From Streptomyces sp. NRRL S-350 (lineage in GTDB: Bacteria > Actinomycetota > Actinomycetes > Streptomycetales > Streptomycetaceae): 64,000 nt of DNA. Position numbers and translations under genes: made by a program. The DNA is taken from NCBI RefSeq assembly GCF_000719705.1, contig NZ_JOHO01000026.1:1-64000 (forward strand), in the 5' to 3' direction. Positions 38,874 through 46,388 of the stretch are shown here, piece by piece (position 1 is the stretch's first letter; each line of letters begins with the position of its first letter). The notes under the pieces are model-generated. The model made no database searches, had not been told where the DNA came from, and saw only the letters and a list, made by a program, of their open reading frames with translations.

Positions 38874-38903
38874 CGGGCGCGAGGTCCGCTCACGTGCGCC
38901 GGT

Positions 38904-39023
38904 TCAGGCGTGCGTGAGCGGACCGCCGGTGTCGACCGTCGAGGGGCCGACGCCGATCCCGTCGCCGAAGGTGAACTTCTCGCGGGACTCGTGACCGGGT
39001 TCCGGACGCACGGTGCCGGTCAT
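38904..39023 (-). CDS. Small 39-residue protein downstream of the MFS gene
   Basis: ATG at 39023, TGA at 38904. The sequence is hydrophilic, with FTFGDGIGVGPSTVDTGGP in its second half and GPLTHA at the end. It starts 26 bp after the MFS stop on the same strand, so it would share that transcript. No Shine-Dalgarno is obvious and no family is recognised. The composition (few of the Arg/Ala/Pro runs typical of spurious GC-rich frames) supports real coding. Function unknown. Confidence 0.45.
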   Translation of the reverse strand: MTGTVRPEPGHESREKFTFGDGIGVGPSTVDTGGPLTHA

Positions 39024-39049
39024 GTTCCGGACCGTGTCGGCGTCGGCTG

Positions 39050-40336
39050 TCACGCGTCCGCGACCGCTCGCCGGGCCGTGTGCGCCTGCCGGGTGGCGTA
39101 GAGCGTCACGCCGGCGGCCAGGGTCATGGCGGTGAGGCCGACGGCGGCGGCGCCGGGCCAGCCGGTGGCGTGGTAGGCGTCTGCACCGACGGTGCCGCCG
39201 AGGCTGTTGCCGAGGTAGTAGGCGATCAGGTACAGCGCGGAGGCCTGGGCGCGGCCCGCAGTGGCGGTGCGGCCGACGGCGGACGACGCGGTGGCGTGGC
39301 CGGCGAAGAAGCCGGCGGTGATCAGGACCAGGCCGAGCAGCGCGCAGACCAGCGAGTCGGCGAGGGAGAGCAGCAGGCCGGTGGCGGTGACGCCGATGGA
39401 GACGTAGAGGGCGCCCCGGCGGCCGAGGCGGCCGGAGAGGCGGCCGGCCGCGGCGGAGGTGCCGGTGCCGACCAGGTAGACCACGAAGATCGAGGCGGCG
39501 ATCGACTCCGGCAGGTGGAACGGCGCGCCGATCAGCCGGTAGCCGACGGTGTTGTAGACCGCGCCGAACACGGCCATGAACAGCATTCCGAGCGCGTACA
39601 GCCGCACCAGCAGCGGGTTGCGCAGGTGCCCCGCGACGGTGCGGCCGAGCGCGCGGGCGTCCACCGGCGCGGGGGTGAAGTGCCGGGCGGCGGGGATCAG
39701 CAGCCGGAAGGCGAGGGTGGCGAGCAGCGCGAGGGCGGCGGAGGCGGCGAGGCCCCAGCGCCACCCGAAGCCGGCGGCCGTCCAGCCGGAGAGCAGTCGG
39801 CCGCCCATGCCGCCGATGCTGTTGCCGGCCACGTACAGGCCCATCGCGGAGGCCAGGGCGCTGGGGTGGACCTCCTCGGCGAGGTAGGCCATGGCGGTGG
39901 CCGGGAGCCCGGCGAGGGCGGCGCCCTGGAGGACGCGCAGCACCACGAGGGTGGTGAGGTCCGGTGCGAAGGGCAGCGCGAGGGCGAGGGCGGAGGCGGC
40001 GAGGGTGGAGGCCGTCATCACCGCGGTGCGGCCGTACTTGTCGGACAGCGCGCTCGCCGGGAGCAGCCCGAGGGCGAGTCCGAGGGTGGCGGCGGAGGCC
40101 GTCCAGCTGGCCTGGCCGGGGGTGAGGTCGAGGTCGGCGGAGAGGACCGGCAGCAGGCCCTGGGTGGAGTAGAGCAGGACGAAGGTCGCGACCCCGGCGG
40201 AGAACAGGGCGAGGTTGGCGCGGCGGAAGGCGCGCTGCCCCGGGCGGTGGCGGTCGTCCTCGGTGGGGCGGGTGTCGGGGCCGGTGGCTGGGGCATCCGG
40301 GGCGGTCACGGATGCCCTGGTATCGGAGGGCTGCAT
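39050..40336 (-). CDS. MFS transporter (YnfM/NepI-like drug or metabolite exporter)
   Basis: 428 residues, ATG at 40336. A ~38-residue hydrophilic N-terminus precedes 12 predicted transmembrane helices. The A-type MFS loop motif ASALSDKYGRTAVM lies between helices 2 and 3, and a second copy GRLSGRLGRRGALYV lies in the C-terminal half. VLRVLQGAALAGLPATAMAYL is typical of the YnfM-type branch, which exports drugs, arabinose or purine ribonucleosides. It is divergently paired with a LysR regulator, a classic exporter/regulator arrangement, and sits within the nucleoside region. The substrate is not known. Confidence 0.88.
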   Translation of the reverse strand: MQPSDTRASVTAPDAPATGPDTRPTEDDRHRPGQRAFRRANLALFSAGVATFVLLYSTQGLLPVLSADLDLTPGQASWTASAATLGLALGLLPASALSDKYGRTAVMTASTLAASALALALPFAPDLTTLVVLRVLQGAALAGLPATAMAYLAEEVHPSALASAMGLYVAGNSIGGMGGRLLSGWTAAGFGWRWGLAASAALALLATLAFRLLIPAARHFTPAPVDARALGRTVAGHLRNPLLVRLYALGMLFMAVFGAVYNTVGYRLIGAPFHLPESIAASIFVVYLVGTGTSAAAGRLSGRLGRRGALYVSIGVTATGLLLSLADSLVCALLGLVLITAGFFAGHATASSAVGRTATAGRAQASALYLIAYYLGNSLGGTVGADAYHATGWPGAAAVGLTAMTLAAGVTLYATRQAHTARRAVADA

Positions 40337-40364
40337 GACATCGACGGTAGGCCCGCCGCCGTTG

Positions 40365-40379
40365 ATGCGTCCAATGCAT
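40365..40379. promoter_or_regulatory. LysR-type binding site candidate between MFS and LysR genes
   Basis: ATGC-N7-GCAT, which contains the T-N11-A pattern of LysR boxes. It is centred in the 92-bp divergent region. A further TGCAT...ATGCA pair extends toward the lysR start. Confidence 0.5.
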
Positions 40380-40428
40380 GAAGCGTGGATGATCGATGCA
40401 CTGGCGTATGAGTCGAGGTGGTGGCGCG

Positions 40429-41397
40429 ATGACCGGTCCCGAGGTGTCGGACGGTGGCGAACAGCGGTACCGGCTGGCCGAGTTGGAGTCGGACGGGCCG
40501 GCCGTCCGGCTGGCGCCCCGGCTCGCGCAGTTCGCGGCGGTGGCCCGGCTGGAGCACGTGACGCAGGCGGCGGCGCTGCTCGGGGTGCCGCAGCCGACGC
40601 TGTCGCGCGCGGTGGCCCGGCTGGAGGAGGACCTGGGCGTGGACCTGCTGGCGCGGCAGGGCCGTACGGTCCGGCTGACCAGGGCGGGCTGGCTGCTGCT
40701 GGCCGCCGTGGAGCGGGCGCTGGCCGAGGTCGAGCGCGGCGCGCAGGCGGCCCGGGCGGAGGCGGACCCGGAGGTGGGCCTGGTGGCCTTCGGCTTCCTG
40801 CACACGATGGGTCCGGACACGGTGCCGGCCCTGCTGCGGGGCTTCCGCGCGGCGCACCCGAAGGTGCGGTTCCAGTTGGTGCAGGACTACGGCGCGGCGA
40901 TGCTGGAGCGGCTGCGGGCCGGTGAGCTGGACCTGTGCCTGGTGTCGCCGCTGCCGGACGACCCGGCGTTCACGGCCCGCCCGCTGGACGAGCAGCGCCT
41001 GCACCTGGTCGTGCCGGCGGACCACCGGCTGGCCGGGCGGCGGAGGATCCGGCTGGCGGAGGTCGCCGAGGAGCCGTTCGTCGGCCTGGAGCAGGGGTAC
41101 GGGCTGCGGGCGATCACGGAGGGCTTCTGCGCGGAGGCGGGTTTCGTGCCCCGGCTGGCGTTCGAGGGGGAGGAGGCGGAGACGCTGCGGGGGCTGGTGG
41201 CGGCCGGGCTGGGGGTGGCGCTGCTGCCGCCGGCCCTGGTGCCGAGGCCGGGGGTGGTGGAGCTGGAGGTGACGGCGCCGCGCACCCGGCGGGCGATCGG
41301 GGTGGCCTGGGCGGCGGGGCGGCCGCTGACCCCGCCGGCGAGGGCGTTCCGGGACTTCGTGCTGTCCCGGCGCGGGCGGCTGCTCCAGCACGACTGA
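40429..41397 (+). CDS. LysR-family transcriptional regulator
   Basis: 322 residues from ATG 40429, which has GAGGTG upstream; ATG 40396 is an alternative without one. Winged helix-turn-helix at about 20-75 (VARLEHVTQAAALLGVPQPTLSRAVARLEEDLG), linker helix, then the LysR substrate-binding domain (EVGLVAFGFLHTMG, LVVPADHRLAGRR, LVAAGLGVALLPPAL). It probably controls the divergent MFS gene and itself through the ATGC-N7-GCAT site. The stop codon lies within a 24-bp tandem repeat. Confidence 0.92.
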   Translation: MTGPEVSDGGEQRYRLAELESDGPAVRLAPRLAQFAAVARLEHVTQAAALLGVPQPTLSRAVARLEEDLGVDLLARQGRTVRLTRAGWLLLAAVERALAEVERGAQAARAEADPEVGLVAFGFLHTMGPDTVPALLRGFRAAHPKVRFQLVQDYGAAMLERLRAGELDLCLVSPLPDDPAFTARPLDEQRLHLVVPADHRLAGRRRIRLAEVAEEPFVGLEQGYGLRAITEGFCAEAGFVPRLAFEGEEAETLRGLVAAGLGVALLPPALVPRPGVVELEVTAPRTRRAIGVAWAAGRPLTPPARAFRDFVLSRRGRLLQHD

Positions 41398-41460
41398 CGG
41401 GTGCTGCTCCAGCACGACTGACGGGTGCCGCTCGGCACGACCGGGGGTGCTGCTCCGGCA
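41381..41460. repeat. 24-bp tandem repeat spanning the lysR stop codon
   Basis: Two identical 24-nt units at 41381-41404 and 41405-41428, a diverged unit to 41450 and a partial fourth. The lysR TGA (41395-41397) recurs in frame at 41419-41421. Confidence 0.85.
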
Positions 41461-41590
41461 GGCCGGTGGCGTTGCTCCGCCGGGCCCCGCGGAGCCGCCC
41501 CGGGAGGTCGGCGTTTGGCGGATCGCATGGACCGGCCGGTGGAATTCCGGGTGCGGTTTGGACCATCCGGTGGTACTCCCGGTGGTAGGT

Positions 41591-41602
41591 CTACGCGCGT
41601 AG
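41591..41602. promoter_or_regulatory. Candidate nucleoside-regulon operator, site 4 (add)
   Basis: Perfect CTACGCGCGTAG. The -10-like TATATT at 41607-41612 and the ATG at 41619 place it at about -17 to -28, between the -35 and -10 regions, an ideal place for repression. Confidence 0.78.
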
Positions 41603-41606
41603 GGGC

Positions 41607-41618
41607 TATATTTCCGCA
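41607..41618 (+). promoter_or_regulatory. Probable leaderless promoter -10 of add
   Basis: TATATT followed by six bases and then the ATG. There is no Shine-Dalgarno next to the start, so transcription likely begins at the A of ATG. Confidence 0.55.
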
Positions 41619-42776
41619 ATGGAAAAGCAGATCCCCGTCACCACCGCGGGCACCGGCCCGCGCATCCCCACCGCCGACCAGATCCGCCGCGCGCCGAAGG
41701 TCCTCCTGCACGACCACCTCGACGGTGGGCTGCGCCCGGAGACCGTGGTCGAGCTGGCCGCCGCCGTCGGCTACCAGGGCCTTCCCACCACCGACCCGAA
41801 GGAGCTCGGCGAGTGGTTCCGCGAGGCCGCCGACTCCGGCTCGCTGGTCCGCTACCTGGAGACCTTCGCGCACACCTGCGCCGTGATGCAGACCCGCGAG
41901 GCCCTGATCAAGGTCGCCGCCGACTGCGCCGAGGACCTGGCCGCCGACGGCGTCGTGTACGCCGAGGTCCGCTACGCCCCCGAGCAGCACCTGGAGGCCG
42001 GCCTGACCCTCGACGAGGTCGTCGAAGCCGTCCAGGAGGGCTTCCGCCTCGGCGAGGCCAACGCCCGCGAGGCCGGCCGCCGGATCCGGGTCGGCACCCT
42101 GCTGACCGCGATGCGGCACGCCGCCCGCTCCACCGAGATCGCCGAACTGGCCAACCGCTACCGGGACCAGGGCGTCGTCGGCTTCGACATCGCGGGTGCC
42201 GAGGCCGGCTACCCCCCCACCCGCCACCAGGCCGCCTTCGACTACCTCAAGGGCGAGAACAACCACTTCACCATCCACGCGGGCGAGGCCTTCGGCCTGC
42301 CGTCGATCTGGGAGGCCCTGCAGTGCTGCGGCGCCGACCGGCTCGGCCACGGCGTGCGGATCGTCGACGACATCACGGTGGGCGAGGACGGTGCGGTCGA
42401 GCTCGGCCGGCTGGCCGCGTACGTGCGCGACAAGCGCATCCCGCTGGAGATGTGCCCGACGTCCAACATCCAGACCGGCGCGGCCACCTCGTACGCCGAG
42501 CACCCGATCGGGCTGCTCAGCCGGCTGAAGTTCCGGGTCACCGTGAACACCGACAACCGGCTGATGAGCGGCACCAGCATGAGCCAGGAGTTCGGCCACG
42601 TGGTGGAGGCCTTCGGCTACACGCTGGGGGACCTGGAGTGGTTCACCGTGAACGCGATGAAGTCCGCGTTCCTGCCCTTCGACGAGCGGCTGGCGATGAT
42701 CAACGACGTGATCAAGCCGGGCTACGCCGAGCTGAAGGCGGAATGGCTGTTCAGCGCGGGTGTCGGCGGCAACTGA
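41619..42776 (+). CDS. add: Adenosine deaminase
   Basis: 385 residues. Zinc-dependent conversion of adenosine/deoxyadenosine to (deoxy)inosine, feeding the purine nucleoside phosphorylase. Motifs: [18 protein letters not shown] (first two zinc His), IHAGEAFG (zinc His plus), [15 protein letters not shown] (catalytic His), [10 protein letters not shown], and [17 protein letters not shown] (final zinc Asp). Length is slightly above the 330-350 norm, in keeping with actinobacterial forms. The promoter carries a perfect CTACGCGCGTAG between -35 and -10. Confidence 0.95.
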   Translation: MEKQIPVTTAGTGPRIPTADQIRRAPKVLLHDHLDGGLRPETVVELAAAVGYQGLPTTDPKELGEWFREAADSGSLVRYLETFAHTCAVMQTREALIKVAADCAEDLAADGVVYAEVRYAPEQHLEAGLTLDEVVEAVQEGFRLGEANAREAGRRIRVGTLLTAMRHAARSTEIAELANRYRDQGVVGFDIAGAEAGYPPTRHQAAFDYLKGENNHFTIHAGEAFGLPSIWEALQCCGADRLGHGVRIVDDITVGEDGAVELGRLAAYVRDKRIPLEMCPTSNIQTGAATSYAEHPIGLLSRLKFRVTVNTDNRLMSGTSMSQEFGHVVEAFGYTLGDLEWFTVNAMKSAFLPFDERLAMINDVIKPGYAELKAEWLFSAGVGGN

Positions 42777-42851
42777 GCCGTGGCGCCGGGCCCGTTCCCG
42801 GGTGTCGGAGGAACGGGCCGATCGGACACGGAAGTTGGCGTTCATCGGACT

Positions 42852-42867
42852 ACTCACTCGGGTGAGT
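42852..42867. promoter_or_regulatory. Inverted repeat ACTCAC-TCGG-GTGAGT upstream of a secreted protein gene
   Basis: 6-bp arms, 4-bp spacer, about 136 bp before the start at 43003. A possible regulator site; no partner known. Confidence 0.4.
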
Positions 42868-43002
42868 GAACGGCCTTTGGTCCTCGCGCGACCGGCTCAC
42901 TACGGTGTGCCAGTCATTGCCGACCAGGCGCGGTGGCGGCCTCCCGGTCGTCGGAACCCGTACGCGAGGCCGGCCACCGACGAGGACCCAAGGGGACGAA
43001 CC

Positions 43003-43374
43003 ATGAAGCAGGCTCTCAAGGCCGCCGGCACCGCGGCGCTCGGCATCGCCATCGCGGCGGTCGGCGCCGGCACCGCCTCCGCCGACGCCGCCCCGGCGCC
43101 CGGCGGCCTCGGACTGCCCACCGGCGCGGTGACGAACCCCGCGGTCACGGGGGCGGTCACCGACACCGCCACCAAGCTGCCCGGCGGTGACAAGGTCACC
43201 GGCACGCTCGGCAGCCTCGCGCCGTCCGTCGGCCGTGCCGCCCCGGCCGCCGCCGCCCCGATCGCCGGGGTCACCCAGCAGCGCGGCGCCGTCCCGTCCG
43301 TCCCGGGTCTCGACAAGACCCCCATCGGCGGGCTGACCGGCGCCCTGCCGGGTCTGCCGGGCCTGGGCGGCTGA
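43003..43374 (+). CDS. Small secreted Ala/Gly/Pro-rich protein
   Basis: 123 residues, ATG at 43003 with AGGGGA upstream. A typical signal peptide (about 1-30; KQALKAAGTAALGIAIAAVG, then TASA-DA cleavage) precedes a low-complexity mature part rich in Gly, Pro, Thr and Val, with repeats such as LTGALPGLPGLGG. Similar short exported proteins are common in Streptomyces and have no known function. It has its own strong terminator, so it is likely monocistronic. Confidence 0.7.
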   Translation: MKQALKAAGTAALGIAIAAVGAGTASADAAPAPGGLGLPTGAVTNPAVTGAVTDTATKLPGGDKVTGTLGSLAPSVGRAAPAAAAPIAGVTQQRGAVPSVPGLDKTPIGGLTGALPGLPGLGG

Positions 43375-43390
43375 TCCGAGCCACCCGACA

Positions 43391-43443
43391 CGGCGACGGG
43401 CCGCCCGCCCCCGGGATCACCGGGGGCGGGCGGCCCGTCGCCG
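43391..43443. terminator. 24-bp perfect-stem bidirectional terminator
   Basis: Arms 43391-43414 and 43420-43443 pair completely around loop GATCA, between the convergent secreted-protein and PspC genes. Confidence 0.9.
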
Positions 43444-43450
43444 TTCCCTC

Positions 43451-43636
43451 CTACGGCTCCTGGGGCAGGAGCACCCAGAGGGCGAGGTAGAGCAGGAACT
43501 GCGGGCCGGGCAGCAGGCAGGAGAGCAGGAAGATCAGGCGGACGGTCCACGGGGTCAGGCCGAAGCGGTCGGCGATCCCGGCGCAGACGCCGGCGATGAC
43601 ACGGTTGTGGCGGGGTCGGGCGAGGCGGGCGCTCAT
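43451..43636 (-). CDS. PspC domain protein
   Basis: 61 residues, ATG at 43636, TAG at 43451. Basic N-terminus, then NRVIAGVCAGIADRFGLTPWTVRLIF, the hallmark of the PspC domain, and one long hydrophobic helix ending in LALWVLLPQEP. A minimal single-domain PspC, likely a membrane-stress related protein. A 19-bp palindrome lies about 160 bp upstream. Confidence 0.85.
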   Translation of the reverse strand: MSARLARPRHNRVIAGVCAGIADRFGLTPWTVRLIFLLSCLLPGPQFLLYLALWVLLPQEP

Positions 43637-43795
43637 GATCCACTCCTGATCTGCTTCGCACGGTGGCGGCCCGGTCCGGCCGGTCCGGCGGGGTACTTCC
43701 ATCCTGCTCCGCGACCGCCGGGCGGTCCTCAACCCGCGAGGTGATTCTCCGACCCCCCGGCTCACCGGCGAGGCGGAGCCGAACGTCGGGGTCGC

Positions 43796-43814
43796 CCTCA
43801 GGGTCACCCTGAGG
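43796..43814. promoter_or_regulatory. 19-bp palindrome upstream of pspC
   Basis: CCTCAGGGT-C-ACCCTGAGG, perfect 9-bp arms. It lies between the terminator of the neighbouring gene and pspC and is too short-looped to be a terminator, so a protein-binding site is likelier. Confidence 0.5.
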
Positions 43815-43821
43815 AAACCGC

Positions 43822-43870
43822 GGAAGGCCCGCCCGGCCCCGCTCGACGGCGGGGCACGGACGGGCCTTCC
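43822..43870 (-). terminator. Hairpin terminator of the 43913-44476 gene
   Basis: GGAAGGCCCG / CGGGCCTTCC outer arms with inner GCCCCGC / GCGGGGC stem, 43 bp after the minus-strand stop. Confidence 0.75.
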
Positions 43871-43912
43871 GGTGCGCGTACGCGGGCGCGCGTACGGCGG
43901 GCGTGCGGCCGG

Positions 43913-44476
43913 TCAGCCGACCGGGTGCGGCGGCTGCGGCTGCCCGGGCTGAGCCGGCGGCGCGGGCTGCGCGTACGGGTTGTCCGCCACCGGCTGCGGC
44001 GGCAGGCCGGGCTGGTACGGCGAGCCGCCCTGCGGCGGCGCCGCCTGCGGAGCGGCCGGCGGCACGGCCGGCGGCACGGGCGCGCCCGGGTGCGGGGCGT
44101 TGGGGTTGTACGGCGGCTGCGGCGCGTTGGGGTCGTACGGAGCCTGCGGGGCGTTCGGGTTGAACGCGGCGGCCTGCGCGGCCGGCTGCCGCTTGGCCCT
44201 GCTGCGCTCGGCCATCGTCTTCACCGAGTAGACGATCATCGCGACGGGCAGGATGAACACCTTGAAGAAGAGGTAGTACGTGCCGCCCTCGAAGACGAAG
44301 GCGAGGTAGTAGGCGTACCCCAGGAAACCGAGGCCGATGAGGACGTTGAGGATCCGCAGGCCGACCTTCAGTCCGCCGCCGACGGCGCCGAGCACCACCA
44401 TGAGGATGCCGCTGAGCGCCAGCAGGACGACGTACCAGGAGAACAGCGGCTCGGCGCTGAAATCGAGATTGTTCAA
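43913..44476 (-). CDS. Membrane protein with Pro/Asn-rich C-terminal tail
   Basis: 187 residues from TTG 44476. Three hydrophobic helices in the first ~85 residues (around 13-35, 40-60 and 65-85), then KTMAERSRAKRQP and a long tail of repeated NPNAP / PYDPNAP / PYNPNAP units that would be cytoplasmic or disordered. No recognised catalytic motif. AGGAA lies about 13 bases before the TTG. Function unknown. Confidence 0.7.
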   Translation of the reverse strand: MNNLDFSAEPLFSWYVVLLALSGILMVVLGAVGGGLKVGLRILNVLIGLGFLGYAYYLAFVFEGGTYYLFFKVFILPVAMIVYSVKTMAERSRAKRQPAAQAAAFNPNAPQAPYDPNAPQPPYNPNAPHPGAPVPPAVPPAAPQAAPPQGGSPYQPGLPPQPVADNPYAQPAPPAQPGQPQPPHPVG

Positions 44477-44621
44477 GGGGGGTTTCCTGTGGGAGGGAAG
44501 TGGGACGGCGGAGCCGTTCGGGGACGAGAGCGCACAGTACTGGAGGCGGCCGACATCCGTCGCGGCCTTTGTGTCACGGTGTCGTTGCGCTCTTCCCGGA
44601 AGGTGATCGACGAGGTGGGAA

Positions 44622-45296
44622 ATGACTGGACATGAGGTGCTGCGGGTCTTTTGCGGGCCCGGCGGGGAGCACGGGAACGAGCTCGGGGTGGTGCGTGACG
44701 GGGCGTCCGTGCCGCACCGCCGGGACCGGCAGCGGATCGCGCGCGAACTCGCTTTCGGCGAGACGGTGTTCATCGACGATCCGGAGCGCGGGGAGATCGA
44801 CATCTACACCCCGTCGGTGCGCCTGCCCTTCGCCGGCCACCCGTGCGTCGGGGCCGCCTGGCTGCTCGGGGTGGACCGCCTGGTCACGGCCGCCGGTGCG
44901 GTGGGCGTGCGGCGCGAGGACGGGCTGACCAGGATCGCGGCCCGGCCGGAGTGGGCCCCGGGGCGCACGCTGCGGCAGTACGGCTCGGTGGCCGAGGTGG
45001 AGGCGCTGGAGGTGCCGCCGCCGGGGGAGTGGATCTACGCCTGGGCCTGGCAGGACGAGGCGGCCGGCACCGTCCGGGCACGGGCCTTCCCCGGGCGGGG
45101 TGACGGCATCGACGAGGACGAGGCGACGGGTGCGGCCGCCCTGCTGCTGGCCGCGCGGTTCGGCCGTGCGCTGACCGTCACCCAGGGCCGGGGCTCCCGG
45201 CTGCTGGCCGGGCCGCGGCCCGACGGGCTGGTCGAGGTCGGCGGCCTGGTGGTGGCCGGGGCGGCTCAGCCCGCGGGCGGTGTCGGCTCGGCGTAG
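44622..45296 (+). CDS. PhzF family isomerase-like protein (short form)
   Basis: 224 residues, ATG at 44622 with GAGGTGGG upstream. It keeps PhzF landmarks: GNELGVV (in place of GNPxAV), FGETVFI with the catalytic Glu, LPFAGHPCVGAAWLL, and near the end DEDEATGAAALLL and TVTQGRGSRL. Family enzymes fold as two diaminopimelate-epimerase-like halves; at 224 residues this one is shorter than the usual 260-300, mostly by loss in the middle. The substrate is unknown; phenazine genes are absent. Its 3' end overlaps the convergent VanZ-like gene by 31 bp. Confidence 0.8.
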   Translation: MTGHEVLRVFCGPGGEHGNELGVVRDGASVPHRRDRQRIARELAFGETVFIDDPERGEIDIYTPSVRLPFAGHPCVGAAWLLGVDRLVTAAGAVGVRREDGLTRIAARPEWAPGRTLRQYGSVAEVEALEVPPPGEWIYAWAWQDEAAGTVRARAFPGRGDGIDEDEATGAAALLLAARFGRALTVTQGRGSRLLAGPRPDGLVEVGGLVVAGAAQPAGGVGSA

Positions 45297-45922
45297 GCGC
45301 GGGGGCGGGCGGCGTGCACGCCGACCACCACGGGGACGGCGGCCAACGGGACGGTGGTCACCGGCGGGCCGGCCGGGTCGGCGGGCCCTGACGCCCGGGG
45401 GGCCGCCGGCCGACGTTCCCGCAGCAGGCGCCGCAGGCCGGGGACCAGCGTGAGGTGCACGACGGCGACGCCGATGACGGCGAACAGGATGTGGTCCACG
45501 TTGAGGACGTGCCCGGGGGCCCAGGAGGAGAGGAACTCCAGCGCGGTGCCCAGCAGCGCGCAGGCGCCGGTGGTGCGCAGGAAGGAGGGCAGCCAAGGGG
45601 CTCGCAGGCGCCCGCCGGCCAGTGGCAGCAGGATGCCGAGCGGGGCCAGCAGCAGGAGCTCGCCGGCCACCTGCCAGGCCGTGGAGGAGCGGAGTGAGGC
45701 CAGCGGCGTCAGGTTGGCGTCGTAGACCCAGGCCACCGGCAGGGGTCTGAGCACCAGCCAGAGCACCAGTGTCAGGTGGCAGGCCAGGCCCGCCAGTCCG
45801 GCCAGCCGGAGGGAACGGTGGACGACCGCCGCCGGGCTGCTTTCGGTCCCCGCGCCGGAACGCTCGTCGCGTGTCCTGGTGCCATCTCGCTGCACGGGGG
45901 GAAGGACGTGAGCCGGTGGCAC
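45266..45922 (-). CDS. VanZ-like membrane protein
   Basis: About 218 residues from GTG 45922; a start further in is possible because no Shine-Dalgarno is seen. After a ~40-residue polar N-terminus come four helices with the VanZ signature features: LRPLPVAWVYDANLTPLASL, LLLAPLGILLPL, EFLSSWAPGHVLNVDHIL. The C-terminal ~45 residues are a Pro/Ala-rich tail. VanZ-like proteins are associated with teicoplanin resistance or envelope functions, but most are uncharacterised. It overlaps the PhzF-like gene tail to tail. Confidence 0.78.
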   Translation of the reverse strand: MPPAHVLPPVQRDGTRTRDERSGAGTESSPAAVVHRSLRLAGLAGLACHLTLVLWLVLRPLPVAWVYDANLTPLASLRSSTAWQVAGELLLLAPLGILLPLAGGRLRAPWLPSFLRTTGACALLGTALEFLSSWAPGHVLNVDHILFAVIGVAVVHLTLVPGLRRLLRERRPAAPRASGPADPAGPPVTTVPLAAVPVVVGVHAARPRAYAEPTPPAG

Positions 45923-46073
45923 GGCGGTTCCACGCTGGGCGTGAACATTCCCGGACGCGCCCCCGCCGGTTCGTCCGGCGGTTCCCCCGCCGGTTCCTCC
46001 GGCAGCTCCTCCGGCCGGTTCTTCCCGCCTCCCCGGGTTGCCGTCGCCGCAGCCCTCCGGGCCGCCCGTACGG

Positions 46074-46388
46074 CTACTTGCAGGGTGCGGCCGTCGGCAC
46101 CGCGCTGAACACGTTGTCCGGCGGCGGGCTGCCCGGCGCCACGGGCGCGGGTGACGGGCTGGGGCTCGTGGACGCCTTGGCGGCGCCGCGGGCCGGGGTG
46201 GGCGACGGCGCGGGGCCGGGCGCGGTGGCCGGCGCGGTCGGTATGTGCGGGGTGGTCGGGCAGGCCGTCCGGCTGGCCGGGGCGCCGGCGTCGACCGGTA
46301 CGGCGGTCGGCCGGATGCCGCAGCCGGAGGCCAGTGCGAGCAGGAGCAGGACGCCGCCGACGCGGCGCAGGGGGGCGGGGGCGGTCAC
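46074..46388 (-). CDS. Small lipoprotein coupled to afsQ2
   Basis: 104 residues, GTG at 46388 overlapping the afsQ2 stop (GTGA). A signal peptide with lipobox ALASGC near residue 23 is followed by a Pro/Ala/Ser/Thr-rich linker and two further Cys (TACPT and APCK). It is the distal gene of the afsQ1-afsQ2 operon. By analogy with the lipoprotein CseA of the sigE-cse operon it may modulate the sensor kinase from outside the membrane; that role is inference. Confidence 0.75.
   Translation of the reverse strand: MTAPAPLRRVGGVLLLLALASGCGIRPTAVPVDAGAPASRTACPTTPHIPTAPATAPGPAPSPTPARGAAKASTSPSPSPAPVAPGSPPPDNVFSAVPTAAPCK

Noticed and set aside
31723..42776. Mobile element or genomic island covering the nucleoside transport region
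   Set aside because: Codon use and G+C match the surroundings; no integrase, transposase, direct-repeat boundary or tRNA is present, and the gene order is that of the Streptomyces core.
43881..43905. Additional copy of the nucleoside operator (GCGCGTACG-type sequence)
   Set aside because: The sequence GTGCGCGTACGCGGGCGCGCGTACG lacks the TACGCGCGTA core and lies downstream of an unrelated gene's stop. It is a fortuitous CG-rich repeat.
45776..46108. Plus-strand frame with a GSSGGSPAGSS repeat overlapping the VanZ-like gene
   Set aside because: Low-complexity, antisense to a recognisable membrane protein, without a plausible ribosome-binding site; treated as a shadow of the GC-rich repeats at 45966-46025.
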